Notes: generated from the sequence alone by a model not told the origin. Shown: positions 36,801 to 48,260, counted from the first letter of the stretch. The stretch: DNA of 64,000 bases from Dendrobium chrysotoxum (GCA_019925795.1 CM034309.1:20268729-20332728), one strand, 5' to 3'. Numbers and translations are program-made.

Positions 36801-38894
36801 CGGTAAACTGGTACTGACTCTAACTTTAAAATGGAAGGTGAAAATTGGGTATCCTGCATATTTTCATGGAAACATTAAGGTCATCCTCAAGCAAATTTTT
36901 GCAGATATTAGTAAATACAAGCATGCATGCAAACTTTCTAACAAGGTTATGGAGCAAATTTGGCTGTTCTTCAAAAAGATCTGCAAGATGTTTCTTCATA
37001 GCAGCCTCCAAATTCAAAGCTTCTCTTCCTGGAACTCCATACCAGATTTTTGGAGCACCCCAGTGTAAATAGTTCACAGAGTAAAGGTGATGATCTTCAA
37101 CGTGCTGTTTCAAAATAATGACAAAGTATCCAATTGAAGTAAATAACATTTACAAAAAAAATACTCTTAACAATTTCTAAAAATGAATTATCTATCATTC
37201 TATTTATACAGTCAAGTTTCTATGCCTTTATAATAGATTAGCCTGTATGGAGTCTTACCCAACAAAAGGAAGAAAAACACATGCCTACATACAGCCACGG
37301 CACAAGAACACCAGATATGTCTCCACTTTCAAATGCAAGCACTGAACCAGGAAGCCTAGATACATTGTTCAAATTCCAGCTAGATTTGGCAAACCAATCA
37401 GCTGAATCAGAATCAAGCGGACTGGAAGCTGCTTTAGGGAAACCGCTACCAAACATACCAGTTTCTAAATCAGCACCATAGAGAACCTACAGTAGTAAAA
37501 AATAATCACTATAAGAAATGCATATAAGATTAAACTTGTCCAAAACCCATTGTTGCTAATTCAATTCAGCCACTCACAGTACCTCAATCTCTTCAGTTGG
37601 GCGCTCAACAATTCGCCAATATTCGCCTTCAATATTCTCAATAGATGGTTCCAATTGTTCAGACCTTAAGTTAGCATTCAAACTATTGCAAAAATATTGC
37701 TCCTTAAAATGATCCGCATATTTCTGAAATGACTCTAGAGTAAAATCTGGACCTTGTGCAAATCCAAATCTTTGAGAATATGATCCTTTTTCATTGATTT
37801 CTGAAATATCAATGTTGTTTTCCCCGAAAGCTGCCTTCATTTTCACCAGCCTTCTCCTTTTCCTCTTCATCATGCTATGATTTCTTGACAACTTTTTCAC
37901 TGTTTCCCGGTTTTGAAGCGTGTCCACTCTCTGGATACGAGTGGTAAAACTGGACCCTTCCCATAAATGTTTTTCTTTAAGAGGACAAGAAGGCTTCCAA
38001 GAAGGGGGAGGAACAATGCGACAGATTCCGTATGATTCTGCTGTAGGGCGTATACTGGCAATATATTTTAGAGTGTCTTTGAACTCCTAAAAGTAACAAA
38101 AATAAAAACACACAATAGTTAATCACCCTTCACTTCAGAATTAATAACAATTCAGAGTAATGTTAAAATTGCTAATGGAAAATAAGGGGGAAAACCTCTT
38201 CGCTTGGATAGAACACAGGGGCTTCATCAAGTATGGGCCTGCATGATTCTTCAGGACGCCATCTGGCTAGGACCTGTTGAAGAATTCAACCATCAAGTGA
38301 ATTCAATAAAAACTCCAAGCAGAAGGAAATCTATGTGTCAAACAACTAATCAAGTTAACCTTCTGGCAGTTTCCACATTCAATGCAACCACGAACAACAC
38401 CTTTAGGTAGACACCGTATTGAAAAGGCATCCTATAGAGAAGAGTGGAAAATCATGTTACAATTCTAAAACTAAAGAATCAAATGGAGGATAAGCACATG
38501 ATCTAATGAGACAGTAAATAAATGTAACCAAACATGATTTATATAATAGTGAAAAAAACATTCAGAAAAGATAATCATAGATTCAAGCAAAATAGAGAAT
38601 AGTACTAACTTGGTCAGATAATTCAGAGTCTGACTCTTCATCAGAGCTGTTATCTAATTGACAGTAGTTTACCCAAGGCCTATGCCTAAGCGACTTTCTT
38701 AACTTCACAATACCAGTTGCGCTGCTCTCATCATCCATGGTATCCTTTCTGGGGTCATTGAAAGGAGTAGAGGCCAAAGAACCATCCCGAGCTCTGTGCA
38801 AGGTGAATGACTTGAGAGAAACAAAACCTGGTGGAACTGGAGATATTCCATCAGTTTCATCCAAAACTGGAGCCATTATGCATCCTGTTATCAT
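21959..38894 (-). CDS. JMJ16: JmjC histone H3K4 demethylase, JMJ16/JMJ14/JMJ18 group (11 coding exons)
   Basis: Nuclear Fe(II)/2-oxoglutarate dioxygenase of the plant KDM5-like group, which removes methyl groups from H3K4. Coding exons (minus): 38894-38610, 38431-38360, 38273-38196, 38086-37583, 37486-37259, 37104-36943, 36853-36485, 36370-34789, 34615-34512, 29023-28826, 22261-21959; all join in frame to 1294 aa. Domains: JmjN (EAPVFYPSEEEF, about 137-170); JmjC with Fe ligands H390 and E392 (WHVED) and H478 (AYHSGFNCGFN); C5HC2 zinc finger from C599 (CVLCHYDL ... HLCSC); a long Ser-rich linker; FYRN (about 1068-1128); FYRC (about 1135-1225, SATKCW, PGSVDGLEMFGL). A bulky C-terminal tail makes it longer than JMJ14/JMJ18, so JMJ16 is my best guess, not a proven orthology. 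An acceptor at 38900-38902 implies a 5' UTR intron. Two last introns are 5.5 and 6.6 kb and repeat-filled. Confidence 0.93.
22400..25010 (-). mobile_element. Ty1-Copia relic (protease to reverse transcriptase), same orientation as JMJ
   Basis: Minus strand, 5' to 3': a decayed protease region (LDSYMFPNRSWF, about 24860); GAG-pre-integrase with GFFGNKK and FCEHCM (24400-24480); integrase (ILDYIYSNPLGPIK, GVRYFLSFINVYS; then NRTILERIGYMLNASLSKTF at 23950-24030); the SRDVVF box (23700); RT (ILLASAS-like at 22800, KVLGMEI at 22700); and VLRYLNGT (22420) where it stops. Stops and frameshifts are frequent, and RNase H and both LTRs are not seen. It is a decayed, 3'-truncated copy. Confidence 0.8.
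25062..25364. repeat. 27-bp minisatellite, about 10-11 degenerate units
   Basis: Units of mostly 27 bp (some 24), e.g. gatgacttcgacaaaagtct and its neighbours, run head to tail. On the plus strand they stay open as a 9-residue repeat (DDFDKSLAG, NDYDASLTR, NYNVTLTR) for 91 codons, and the minus strand is open for 100 codons. It lies immediately upstream of the Copia protease remnant. Confidence 0.8.
25494..25838 (-). repeat. 3' LTR remnant (345 bp)
   Basis: Matches the inner part of 27269-27620 along its length (shared landmarks agaacacacaaat, gatacagt, agccgctag/agccggctag). Homology ends at cctcctagc, where gag-related sequence begins. Confidence 0.8.
26585..26800 (-). repeat. 24-bp repeat in gag encoding an RRGxEFER-type octapeptide
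   Basis: On the minus strand the gag frame reads successive octads such as FEKRGAEI, ERRGVDYD, EFERRWADYD and RRGAEFKR. The DNA shows about eight 24-bp units (tttcaaattcaacctctctc-like on plus). A charged, probably helical repeat. Confidence 0.7.
27256..27265 (-). other. primer-binding site of the gag-only LTR element
   Basis: TGGTATCAGA on the minus strand, three to four bases inside the 5' LTR edge. This is the usual initiator tRNA-Met primer site of plant LTR retrotransposons. Confidence 0.75.
27269..27779 (-). repeat. 5' LTR of the gag-only element (511 bp)
   Basis: Begins TGATAGGCCGGTCATTGGGC on the minus strand, has a (CT)n tract at 27640-27660, and ends CTTCCTATTA, where the other LTR has the canonical CTTCCTATCA. 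Confidence 0.8.
30360..30600. repeat. two-unit tandem repeat, about 145 bp per unit
   Basis: Both units contain gaaggcatttgaa, ttaacccctccg, gttcaacac, ccatcatc and ggtcat/gtcatttg in the same order; divergence is considerable. Confidence 0.65.
31060..31544 (-). pseudogene. ARGONAUTE4-clade PIWI-domain pseudogene fragment
   Basis: The minus strand reads a clear AGO4/6/9-type stretch: CIAPTRVNDQYLTNMLLKID, then LGIYASHDSS where the family has the first catalytic Asp (GMDVSHG), PSIAAVVSSR, a TAG stop replacing Glu before W, NVEMIDSLL, GIIRKSLIDSYTSSEKRKSD, and QIIIFRDG with the second catalytic Asp. A frameshift follows, then ESQFNQVLNIELDKIIKACK, and FLDE followed by a possible donor (GTAATC). 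About 160 codons correspond to one continuous segment with no intron inside. The stop, the frameshift and the Asp-to-Tyr change make it non-functional. No other AGO parts were recognised on either side. Confidence 0.88.
32720..33130. repeat. degenerate dispersed motif, about five copies
   Basis: Variants of cgctaagaaaagcgcgcatg occur at about 32728, 32790, 32893, 32963 and 33075, spaced 60-110 bp, each next to GC-rich text. Probably an old satellite-like part of a repeat element. Confidence 0.5.
33220..33372. repeat. compound microsatellite: T-rich, (CT)n, T-rich, (TA)23
   Basis: (CT)n at about 33256-33281 and an uninterrupted 46-bp TA run at 33327-33372, within JMJ intron 9. Confidence 0.95.
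33784..33830. repeat. (CT)n(GT)17 microsatellite
   Basis: CT run at 33784-33796 followed by a 34-bp GT run at 33797-33830. Confidence 0.95.
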
Positions 38895-40083
38895 TTCAAC
38901 TGAAAGGAACAAAGTTATTTACGAGTAACCTATTTTTCAATTAATCAAAGACATTGTAGAAATATAATTGATAAAACAAGCCTAGCAGGAGAAATGAAAA
39001 AAAACATTTTATCAAGAAATTCGCTGTGGAATTACAATCCCGAACTTGCCATAAAAATATCTCGTAAAATGAAACTGAAATCCCAAAGAATCCCGAATTT
39101 TGAGACGTGTTTGTTTCTCTAACAAGCAAAGAAAGCTAAATTACTCTTCTTTTTTGTTTTTTAATTTCTCTCAAGGAACCAAGTTATGTCAAGATGGATA
39201 TTCATGTCTAAGCAGAAAATAAAAACAAACTATTTTCACCTGGGAGATAAGCACAAGAAAGAAAAACAAATACTATAACTAATTGAAAACTCTGAATCAA
39301 ATCAGCTAAAATAAGACGACTGGTTAAGCATTCCAAGATTCAAAGCCTTCAACTAAGATTAATGCACATTGTTCTTCTAGTTGGGCCTTAACCAGCTACC
39401 ATTCTCCTCATTTATATAATTACTAGAAAAGAGTACGAGCAAATGCACGGAAAAAATTTACTAACTTAAAGAATTCATTAAAAAACACATTCTACATGTA
39501 TAAGAGATTCATTCTTAGGTTTATATAAACACGTTAATTAAGCAAAAAACAACAAAAAAACTAAAAGCAATTCCGAATGAACCTAAATAATGAAATTTTA
39601 TAATACTGTTTATTTTTTTCATTTGTTTTATAAATATAATTTTTACAAATAATATTTATTAATTCATATGAATTATATTTTTAATTCAATTTATTATTGT
39701 AGTATAAATTGTTTTATTGCTTATATCATGTAATTTCTAATTTTATATTAAATTATAAATTGCATTTAATTATTTAATATTATAAATTAGCTATATATTA
39801 ATAAATACTTATTAATTCATAGTTATAATGTATTATGCGCATAATTATTAATAAATACAATTATCAATTATATAATTTTCTTATAAGTTTTAAACATAAT
39901 TTGTATAATTATGATTTGCGGTAATAAATTATGGCTATGAATATGATGCGTCTTTGAAGTAAAGCCAGCAAATAAGAAAGAATAAAAGCATAGGAACACA
40001 AAGGAAATGACTATTTTTCTTATTTCTTTCTCAAAAAACAAAAAAATATACAATTGACATACTATTCGAGAGATATATCGGCT
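38895..40083 (-). other. upstream region of the JMJ gene (5' UTR intron and promoter)
   Basis: The acceptor ctttcag five bases before the ATG implies a 5' UTR intron starting here; its donor and the first exon were not identified. 39590-39900 is almost pure A/T. No other gene is seen. Confidence 0.4.
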
Positions 40084-40091
40084 CTCCCACA

Positions 40092-40628
40092 TAGGGGTGC
40101 ATCCGAGTCAAGCTGACTCGTGAGCAGGCTCGAGTTCGACTCATTAATGAGCTCACGAGCCGAGCTTATTGAGTTTCGAGCTCGAGTATAATATCGAGCT
40201 CATTGGAGTTCGAGCTCGGGTGATGATCGGCTTAAGTACTCGTCGAGTGCTCGAGTAAACGTGGATGGCGGAAGGCGGAAGGCGGAAGGCGGAAGGTCGG
40301 GTGGAGCCATGATAACGCATCTGGGTGTGGCAGAAGGTGAACCGCGCCTTCGCGGGAGAACCGAGCCTTCGCAGGCAAACCGCGCCCTCGCGTGCGAACA
40401 ACGAACACCGCCCTCGCGTGCCAACAGTGCCCTCAAGTGCGAACAACGCCCTCGCGTGCGAATAGTGGAAGCGGAAGCAGACCGGTGAACCACAGATTTG
40501 GCTCGCGAATAGCTAGCGAGTTTGTTTTCACGACACAAGTCGAGCTCGAGCTCATCTTTTGAGCTCGACTCAAGTTCGAGCTCGGTATTTAGCTCGCGAG
40601 CTCGACTCAACCCATTTGCACCCCCCTA
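40092..40628. mobile_element. hAT-like non-autonomous element with exact 8-bp target duplication
   Basis: 537 bp, terminal inverted repeats TAGGGGTGCA ... TGCACCCCCCTA, flanked by CTCCCACA on both sides (40084-40091 and 40629-40636). The arms are dense in GAGCTCGA motifs, as in 44420-45239. The middle holds a GC-rich block absent from the sister copies. An 8-bp duplication and TAGGG ends fit hAT transposons. Confidence 0.88.
40266..40490. repeat. GC-rich short tandem repeats inside the hAT-like MITE
   Basis: Four units of ggcggaa (40266-40295) are followed by about six degenerate units of ccctcgcgtgcgaacaacg (40340-40470). Base composition is sharply different from the AT-rich surroundings. 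Confidence 0.75.
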
Positions 40629-43258
40629 CTCCCACAAACCTTAGGGTTTCGAGTAATGCAACTAAATGATGTAATGTATGAAACAACATAATTAGGATTG
40701 AAAATTCACAATTAGATATATCAACAATTAGGTAATTATTTGTTAATTTTCATGTAATAAAAAAATACAAAGAATCTATGACAAATGATAATTTAATGGT
40801 TAATTGAATAAAAAAAATATGCTGAAAAATTGATGATAGACTCTACATTTGGACATGCTAGGAAAACAACTTCAACTCATTAGTGAAGCAATCTAACAAA
40901 AAATAGACAATACCATTGTGGAGACTATATGAAAAAAAATCCCTCCCCAGAAGGTGAACGAACCAAAAGATATGATAAGTTGAAGAAGTTGATTAGGTTG
41001 TCGAAGAATGTTGCCATGAAGCTAGCACTTCTTACAATGCTCAAGTAATCATTTACATCATTTTGGAGAAAAGGCCAATACTATCCATGATGGAGCACTT
41101 TGCTTGCTAAAATTTTTTGAGATGCAATGGCTACCACACTCCTTAAAAGTAATTTCTTTCAATACTCACTGGTTTCTTGAGATGAGAGACATCTCAGGCT
41201 GATTGCTTAATAAGATTTCCTAAACAAGTCCCCTTCTAAAAGAAAGTATTGAGTTGACTTACATTTGAGTGTTCTAACTTCATTATTGTCCTCAGGCAGG
41301 GTTCCCTCTAAGATAATCTGGCAATAGTGGTGACCTAACAACCCTCTCGACCAACTACAGACGTTTGCTTGTTTCTATTGTTGGTTTGTAGATCTCATTA
41401 GCTGAGATGCTATGAGGAATTTCAAACTTAGCGAGCACATCTACTAATTGGATGTTCTCTCTCATGATGTGTTGGATAATGAGGTCAACGTACTTCTTGA
41501 TCATGCTTTCAGCTCTCCTCAAATACTAGTCAGGATAGCATCTTGATTTTTAAAATTCCCCAAGACATGGTTCACTATGAGCACAAAATCCAAGATAAGT
41601 AATTTTTTTAACTATAACTCCAATGGCTAGATGCAACCTGTCAAGCAAAGCTTCATATTCGGCCTGATTAGTGGTAGCTTAGAAGTCAAGTTTCTAGAGG
41701 ATAAATCCAACACCGTTGTTTTCGATTCTCGATTCTGAAGACATGATCGGTGTGTATGACCCACACTTTCTCATATTGAGAAAAGCTTCTTCCCTTAGCA
41801 GAGAATACTTAAAGCAAGGCAAACTCAATAGTGAAGTTGATGATCATCTAGTAATTGTTGTGCGAGGAATGAACTATAGCTCCAATCCACTGACTTCGAT
41901 AAACCATTTCATAAGTCTAACTAAGACGTCAGGCTTTTGTAGGATATGCTGAAGAGATGTGTTGTTGACAACATTAATTCTATGGGATTGGAAATAACCT
42001 TTTGACTCCTTAAGAGGGAGGTACTAGAGCAAGAATAAGTTTGTTGATATTTGGGATAGTTCAACTCAGATCTTGAGAGAGTTTTATTGAAGTAGTAAAT
42101 AGGATGTTATTTTTAGTTTTCTTCTTGAACAAGTATTGAGCTGACAGCCATGACAACTATGCCCAAGTAAAGGAAAAGATTTTTTTCAAGTCGACAGCTA
42201 CTCAAAATAAGGATAGAAGTGAGATAGGCTTTGAGAACTTGAAAAACTTTCTCACTTTTGTTATCCCAATTAAACTAATTTGACATCTGTAAAGCTTTGA
42301 AAAATAGTACATGGTTTTTCCCTAAGCAGGAGATAAAACAATTCAGGCTAGTAAGCTTCCCTATCAGCTATCAACTTCTCGAACAATCCTTGGAGAGGGC
42401 ATCTCAAGGATGGCTTTGTCCTTGTCTGAATTGATTCAGATTCCTTAATATGAGACCATTAGGAACTTGCCAAAATGGGCTCAGAATAAACACTTGGATA
42501 GGTTGAGCTTCATTATGTACTTATAAAGGGTTAAAATGCATAGAAAAGATAGACAACATGAGCTTCTTCTTCTAGACTTTTGACCAACATGTTATCAATA
42601 AGCATTTCTACATTTATGTCTTTATGTTTTTGGTAAATAGAATCTATGAATCATTCATAAGTTGCTATAGAATTATTCAATCCAAAAAATAAACTTCAAA
42701 AGAGAAAATTCCTTCATTGGCAATAAAACTTATATTCTCCTCCTCAACCAGGTGGGTAGTTGGATCTAATGATATCTTGGGAACATATCTAAGAAACTTA
42801 GCATAGAAATATTCAGCATAAAAGCAACCATGGCATTGATAACGAGAAGCGAATAAAAGTCTTTTGGACAGACTCTAATGGGTTTTGTGAAGTCAACACA
42901 CATCCGCTAACTTTAACTTTTCCTTCTTCACCACTATCACATATGAGAGCCAATTGGGGTATTGAACCTCTCCAATGATTATGAACTTTAGAAACTTGTC
43001 CTCTACTTTGATAACAGCCTTCATCCCTTTGAAAAATTCCTCTTTTTTTGCTTGATGGCTGACCTCGAGCCATCAATATTGAGCCGGTGACTTATAACAA
43101 ATATGTTTGCTCCAAAGTTTGAAATTGTGTAATTGAATATTGAGCCATTTTTTTTAGTGAGGTGAGGTGTAAGCCTCAAGACATTTTGAAGCAGAAGTCT
43201 TAGAATTAAACTATTAAATTAGCAAATAATAAGAAGCATGTTAACGTTAAATTAAGAT

Positions 43259-43377
43259 CAACATCAACATCATCAAGCCTTTATCCCACTACGTGGGGTC
43301 GGCTACATGAATCCTTTTTCTCCATTGTGTCCTGTTAAAAGTCAAATTCTCGTTTAAATCTAATAAAGAAAGATCAT
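43259..43377 (-). mobile_element. 5'-truncated RTE-type LINE (119 bp) with 12-bp target duplication
   Basis: Flanked by perfect direct repeats ttaaattaagat (43247-43258 and 43378-43389). The minus strand encodes the last ~29 residues of an RTE ORF, with the hallmark QWRKRIHVADPT followed by a stop. It ends in a short (TTGATG)-like tail, as RTE LINEs and SINEs that borrow their tails do. Confidence 0.88.
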
Positions 43378-44419
43378 TTAAATTAAGATGTCAAAAAAAA
43401 ATAAATTAGAAGTATAAAAGTCAAAAAAGGCTACAAGCACTAAATAAAAATTGCTCCTACTCTCAATTCAACATAAACAAATAGTTTATAATCATTCAAA
43501 AGTCTCCCCAACTTTCATCACTTAGAGAGGGACTTCATTAGAATTATCATCATGGTTAATTGCTTTCTCTCCACCCTCATCTTTAGTTGTGTCAACATCT
43601 TTCCGACAATAAGAGTAGCAACAGTGAAGCAACAACAACGATGAAGCAACAACAACGGTGGTGCACCAGTAGCGCAATAGGGTCATGGTGCAGCCGAGAG
43701 GGTTCTTGTAGTGTCCAATTTGTCTTGTGTGAGTCTTGAGGCTATGTGGATCTCTCATTTTGGTTTTTTAGGTTTAAACAAATAGCAAAATAGCAAATTG
43801 GTTTAATTTTATATATTAAGTTTATAAATCTAACTTTTTAAATAATTTAAACCCTCACTTTAAAGTCTTAAGCTTCCTTAAAATAGCGCTAGGCGAGTCT
43901 CACCCTCATCGAGGCATATGCCTCATTTGGCGAAAGTGAGGTATACATTGTTTTTTTCCTCAAAAGAGCTTGAAGGTGCGCCTCTAATTATGTAAATTTT
44001 AAACCTTGAGCTACTATAGGCATCTCGAAGGGTCCCTAGAAAAGAAATACTGAAATTACTCTATAATAGAAATAACTTTAAATTGAAATTACCTTGGCAG
44101 CACAACTTGCTAACACGAAGCTTCTTCTTGACATGCCCTCTCTCAAGATAGATATCCTCGATCTCATTAGGTTCTTGTCCTTTACATCTCGATAGCCCAA
44201 AAAGAAAAGACAAAAGGATCTTTCTCCTTGCCAGTAGTGAGGTAGAATCTTCTAGATTGGTGAAGATCACCATGCATAGTGATCACACTATTAATGGATG
44301 AGAACTTCATAATGAGTAGTCGAGTCAACACCAAAACATAAAATGAGTTCAGGACTAGTTAACCAATGATGCACTTTAGTAGGAAGAGCTTTGACAATGA
44401 TGAAGTCATATAGCCTGAG

Positions 44420-45239
44420 TAGGGCTGCAAATGAAATGAGCCGAGCCGAGTATGTGCATGTTCATGTTTGAGTTCGTTTATCATCAACTTTTTCAAGTTT
44501 GGTTCGTGTTTGTGTTCAAGCTTGGTTCGTTTAAATTAATGGATATTCATGTTTGGTTCATGTTCGGTTCATTTCGTGCTTATCGAGCTTTAAACAAACG
44601 ACCCTTATCGAGTTATAAACGAGCTCTATTTCTAGATGTACATTAATTTAACAAACAAACCTTATCGAGCATCCTAACAAATAATTACATCGAGCCTGTT
44701 CGTGAATATATCTAGCAATGTTTTTTAAACTATTAAACAAGCTCGTTCACAGATATATCTAATGAGTATTCTTGAGCTATCAAATGAGCCAGTTCATGAA
44801 CATATCTAATTAGTATTTTTGAGCTACCAAATGAGCTCGTTCACGAACAAACGATCTATGATTCATCTTATATTTGTTCAAAGAGCGGGTTGTTCGCGAT
44901 TTTAGGCGGATGCGAGAAGTAAAAATAAATTCTTAAACGATTTTAGATGGGATTAGTAAAAATAAATTATTAAATTTAACAATATATATTTTTAAAAACT
45001 CTAATATAGTTTTAATCGAGCTTCTTAGTTGATCGAGCTTGTTCACGAGCATTAAACGATACTGTTCATGAACATAAATAAACCGAACATCAAGTTGTTC
45101 AAGCTCGTTTATTTAGCTATTGAGTATCTATCAAAAGTGTTCGAGCTCGTTTGTTTACCTTATCAAAAGAATATGAACGAGCACTTATCAAGTCGAGCCA
45201 CGAGTAGCTCATCAAATGCTCGGTTCATTTGCAGCCCTA
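44420..45239. mobile_element. hAT-like non-autonomous element (820 bp) inside the gypsy relic
   Basis: Terminal inverted repeats TAGGGCTGCAAATGAA ... TTCATTTGCAGCCCTA, flanked by agcctgag and agcctgac (7/8 match). The interior repeats gagctcgttc-type motifs. Same family as 40092-40628. Confidence 0.87.
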
Positions 45240-45720
45240 AGCCTGACTTTGTAGTTGTGTTGATTCTCTCAGACAACTATGAGAGCGATGGACCTTCAGT
45301 TGACACTTTTCCTTAAAAGTCAACAAAAGAACATTCTGATGCTTAGAAGTTTCATGGATTGAACACCATCAACATAGTTTTTTTAAGAATTAGGATATTT
45401 ATGAAACTCTTGGAGTCAATAAGAATCATCAACATTTTAAAATACTTAATAATAGCATATACGATAATGAAATCATCATAAATGTTGTGATCGAGGAAAG
45501 ATCATTATTAGAGAAAGTAATTACAAAAGTAAAAATTATGGTAGGGAGGAAGATCATTATTAGATAAAGTAATTACAAGAATGGATAACGAAGAAGAATG
45601 GACCTCAAACTCAATGAGCCGTTTAAGGTTACACTAGCAAGCAGTCTTAAGATGAACTCCCCCAATAATTGTTTGGATGGTCCTAATAATCTATGCAACC
45701 TTCTTGGGCTTGGTGGTAGA

Positions 45721-45748
45721 TTGTTGTTGTTGTTGTTGTTGTTGTTGT
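45721..45748. repeat. (TTG)n microsatellite
   Basis: Nine TTG units within the gypsy relic. I considered a SINE tail, but no SINE body precedes it. Confidence 0.9.
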
Positions 45749-47449
45749 TCCTTAGCAAGCATTATCCTTTGAGCAATGTGCAATGAATTCCTTTAAGTGG
45801 CATCATTGATCAGCTGCTCGAAGAGGGCAATCAGAACTCTTCAGACATCCATGCTATGGTCATGATCGTTATGATATAAGCAAAAGTTTGAATTCCCCCT
45901 TTTCAAATTATTTCCAAATAGGAGCAAGCTAGTGAAAATATTCTCTCCATTGGATGGTTGCCATAACAACGACTAATGACAATTCAAAGAAGTAAGATGG
46001 ACTCCCCAAGTCTAACTGGAACGACTGGCAACTACAATGTTCTTCATCTCTTTTATGGTTACTACATACACTAGTAATTCCCTTGAGCTTACATTTTGAC
46101 ATTTCCTCTCGGGACTAGATGAGGCAAACTCAACACGGCTATCTTCAAAGAATTTCTTATCAAGAAATGAGGAGGTGATTTTGGCGGGCTATTTAAATTC
46201 TCAAATGAACTTTTCAACACTTATTAAACCTAAATGATTCCTTGAGCAGGACTCCATTAAAGTAAGAGAGCTCTTAGCAACAAAAAAATTGAAATTACTA
46301 GGCCACAGACCTAGGAAAAAAGTAGCTTTAGAGACATACTTGTCACCATTCATAATTTCATGGGTGGCTCTAGTAAAGCACAAAAAGTAGTCATTAAGGC
46401 TCTCCCTTTTAGATTTCTTTACACAAAAGAAAGACTAGGCAGTCTTCAATGGCCTTTTAAAAGCAAAGGATCTATAAGGGAAGAGATATGAGAACTCCTC
46501 AAAGGAATAAATGCTATGTACAAGGAGAGGATTGAACCACCAGCAAGCAATGTACCTTTGAAGATGGTGGCAAAGAGGTGCACATCATTGCGTCACATAT
46601 ATTATATAGAAAAATGATAATATAGAAAGTATCCAAATGATTAGATGTATCAGTGGTGCCTTTGCATAGTTCCAATTCAGGTGCCTTCAACTTTAGAGGA
46701 ACGACTTCTTCCGAGATCATTGGTGAGTTATTCTGGGTATGGTAGCAGCATTAGGTGTAGGAGATGAAACTTCTTGAAGTCAAATTCCCCCACTCAAAGG
46801 TGAAGCGAGGAGCTTTATGAGCAAAGAAATCTATAAATTTAGTGAGATGGATGATCTATTGGCAAGGTCATTCCATTAGTGAGTCAAAATTTTCTTGAGT
46901 AAAAGGCGTTGCTACTAGAGAAAATTCCTATATTGAAATTGGGTTGAAATATGCCTAATATTGTAAAAATTGCCATAAATGTTTGTTGAAACTTGTGCAA
47001 GAGATGTGATGAGGAAGATTCAGAGTTCCTAAAAAGCACTTTGGATGAGAAAAGTATACTAGCCAAGAGGATCTGAAGGCTCCTGAAATTGATAAGAGGA
47101 TCCAAGGTTATCCCTGGTGAATCTCCCAAAGCAACTTTATGATAGGAATTCCAGAGACAATAACCCAAGGACCCCCGAAAGGAACACCAAGAAAGTTTCC
47201 AGAGAGATGTCCCAGAGACACATCACCCAAGTTCCTGCTGACATAGCACTATCATGTCAGTGTTTGATCTAATGATCCTATCCTATTATTACTACCATGG
47301 ACAGATGATCAGAGGACATTGAGTCAAAATTTCAAAGAATATTTTGGATTTACGCCAAACAACTTCACAGGTTTTTATGAGCTTTTTTTTTTTAATCAGC
47401 CAAATAGCCTAAAAAAGTTTAGAACTTTAGTTCTAAAAGCTTATTAGCA

Positions 47450-48260
47450 TATATTTGCTTAACTTACATAAATAGTCGAGCAAACAGCCCCCGAACCATC
47501 CATTCTATGAGAAATCAAGTAATAACACGCTGAAATATAAACAACTATTACTTCATGAAAGATATAGCAAAATGCTAACCAAAAAGCATAACACAAGGTA
47601 TATATTAAAGATCGTTGTTCTAAATGCAAAAGATCAACAGAGACAAATATCTTACCACGGATCAAAACAGAATAGCTGTACTCATGATGTTTGCGAAGCT
47701 AGCGAGATCCGAAAGCAAAAAAAAGGGAGGAGGGGGCTCGATAGCGAGAAAAGAAGGACCTTAGAATCTTTCTCGCACACTAGGAAAGGTAATCCTTAAT
47801 GGTACCAGAGATCGGAAGAAAAAGCAACGGGAGGGGGGTAAAAAACAGCCCTGAAGGGTTTAGACCTCGCGAAACTGGGAATAGAGGCCAGAAACGGAAA
47901 CAATTGGATTCTAATTCTTTGCAGGAAGTTTACCGTCGCAAGATACCGACGATTCCCCGTCCGATTAGAATTCCGGTGAACTGTAGGTTGAAGGAAATGG
48001 TTCATTCCACCCTGTTCTGTTCCTGTGCCTTTCCCACACGGAAAATTTCGGAAAAGGAGCAGACTAATGCTTGACGATCCGTGCACACGTGTCCTCATCT
48101 CAGCCCTCCCTTTTCGTTCTTTGATATACGTCTATGTTAACACTGATAGTTAGGTTTAACAACATGATGAGTTGAAACCACGTCTGCTCTTCTTTGGATT
48201 TTACATCATAAAATTTTTCGGAACATACCCAGAGAAAGTGCTTATATAAGCAGTTTCATG
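47450..48260 (-). other. possible promoter and 5' exon of a disrupted gene
   Basis: A comparatively GC-rich island (47700-48100) between transposon blocks. On the minus strand it has a TATATAAG box (48243-48250, palindromic), a CACGTGT G-box-like motif near 48087, pyrimidine-rich leader-like DNA and a donor-like GTG|GTAAGAT near 47655. ORFs of about 90-100 codons exist on both strands and neither is recognisable. The gypsy relic begins just downstream. Confidence 0.3.

Larger units (their letters stand above)
41300..47170 (-). mobile_element. decayed Ty3-gypsy retrotransposon, TAT-like, with dual RNase H
   Basis: Minus strand, 5' to 3': gag (LKAPELELCKGTTDTSNHLD at about 46650 and FFLGLWPSNFNFFVAKS at about 46280); RT from about 43060 (KKEEF..., QYPNWLSYVIVVKKEK) to about 42200; RNase H (AVSSILVQEEN, IYYFNKTLS at 42050-42160); and a second RNase H-like domain (YEALLARLHLA, about 41650), which is typical of the TAT lineage. 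Every frame is broken. LTRs and integrase were not recognised. It carries two later insertions (43259-43377 and 44420-45239). Confidence 0.82.

Noticed and set aside
40200..40610. 136-aa minus-strand ORF
   Set aside because: Lies wholly within the hAT-like MITE and its GC-rich tandem block.
45721..45748. Au-SINE 3' tail
   Set aside because: TTG repeat alone; the upstream sequence lacks the SINE body.
47796..48098. 100-aa and 91-aa ORFs on opposite strands
   Set aside because: No recognisable domain; better explained as leader or promoter DNA, or an LTR.
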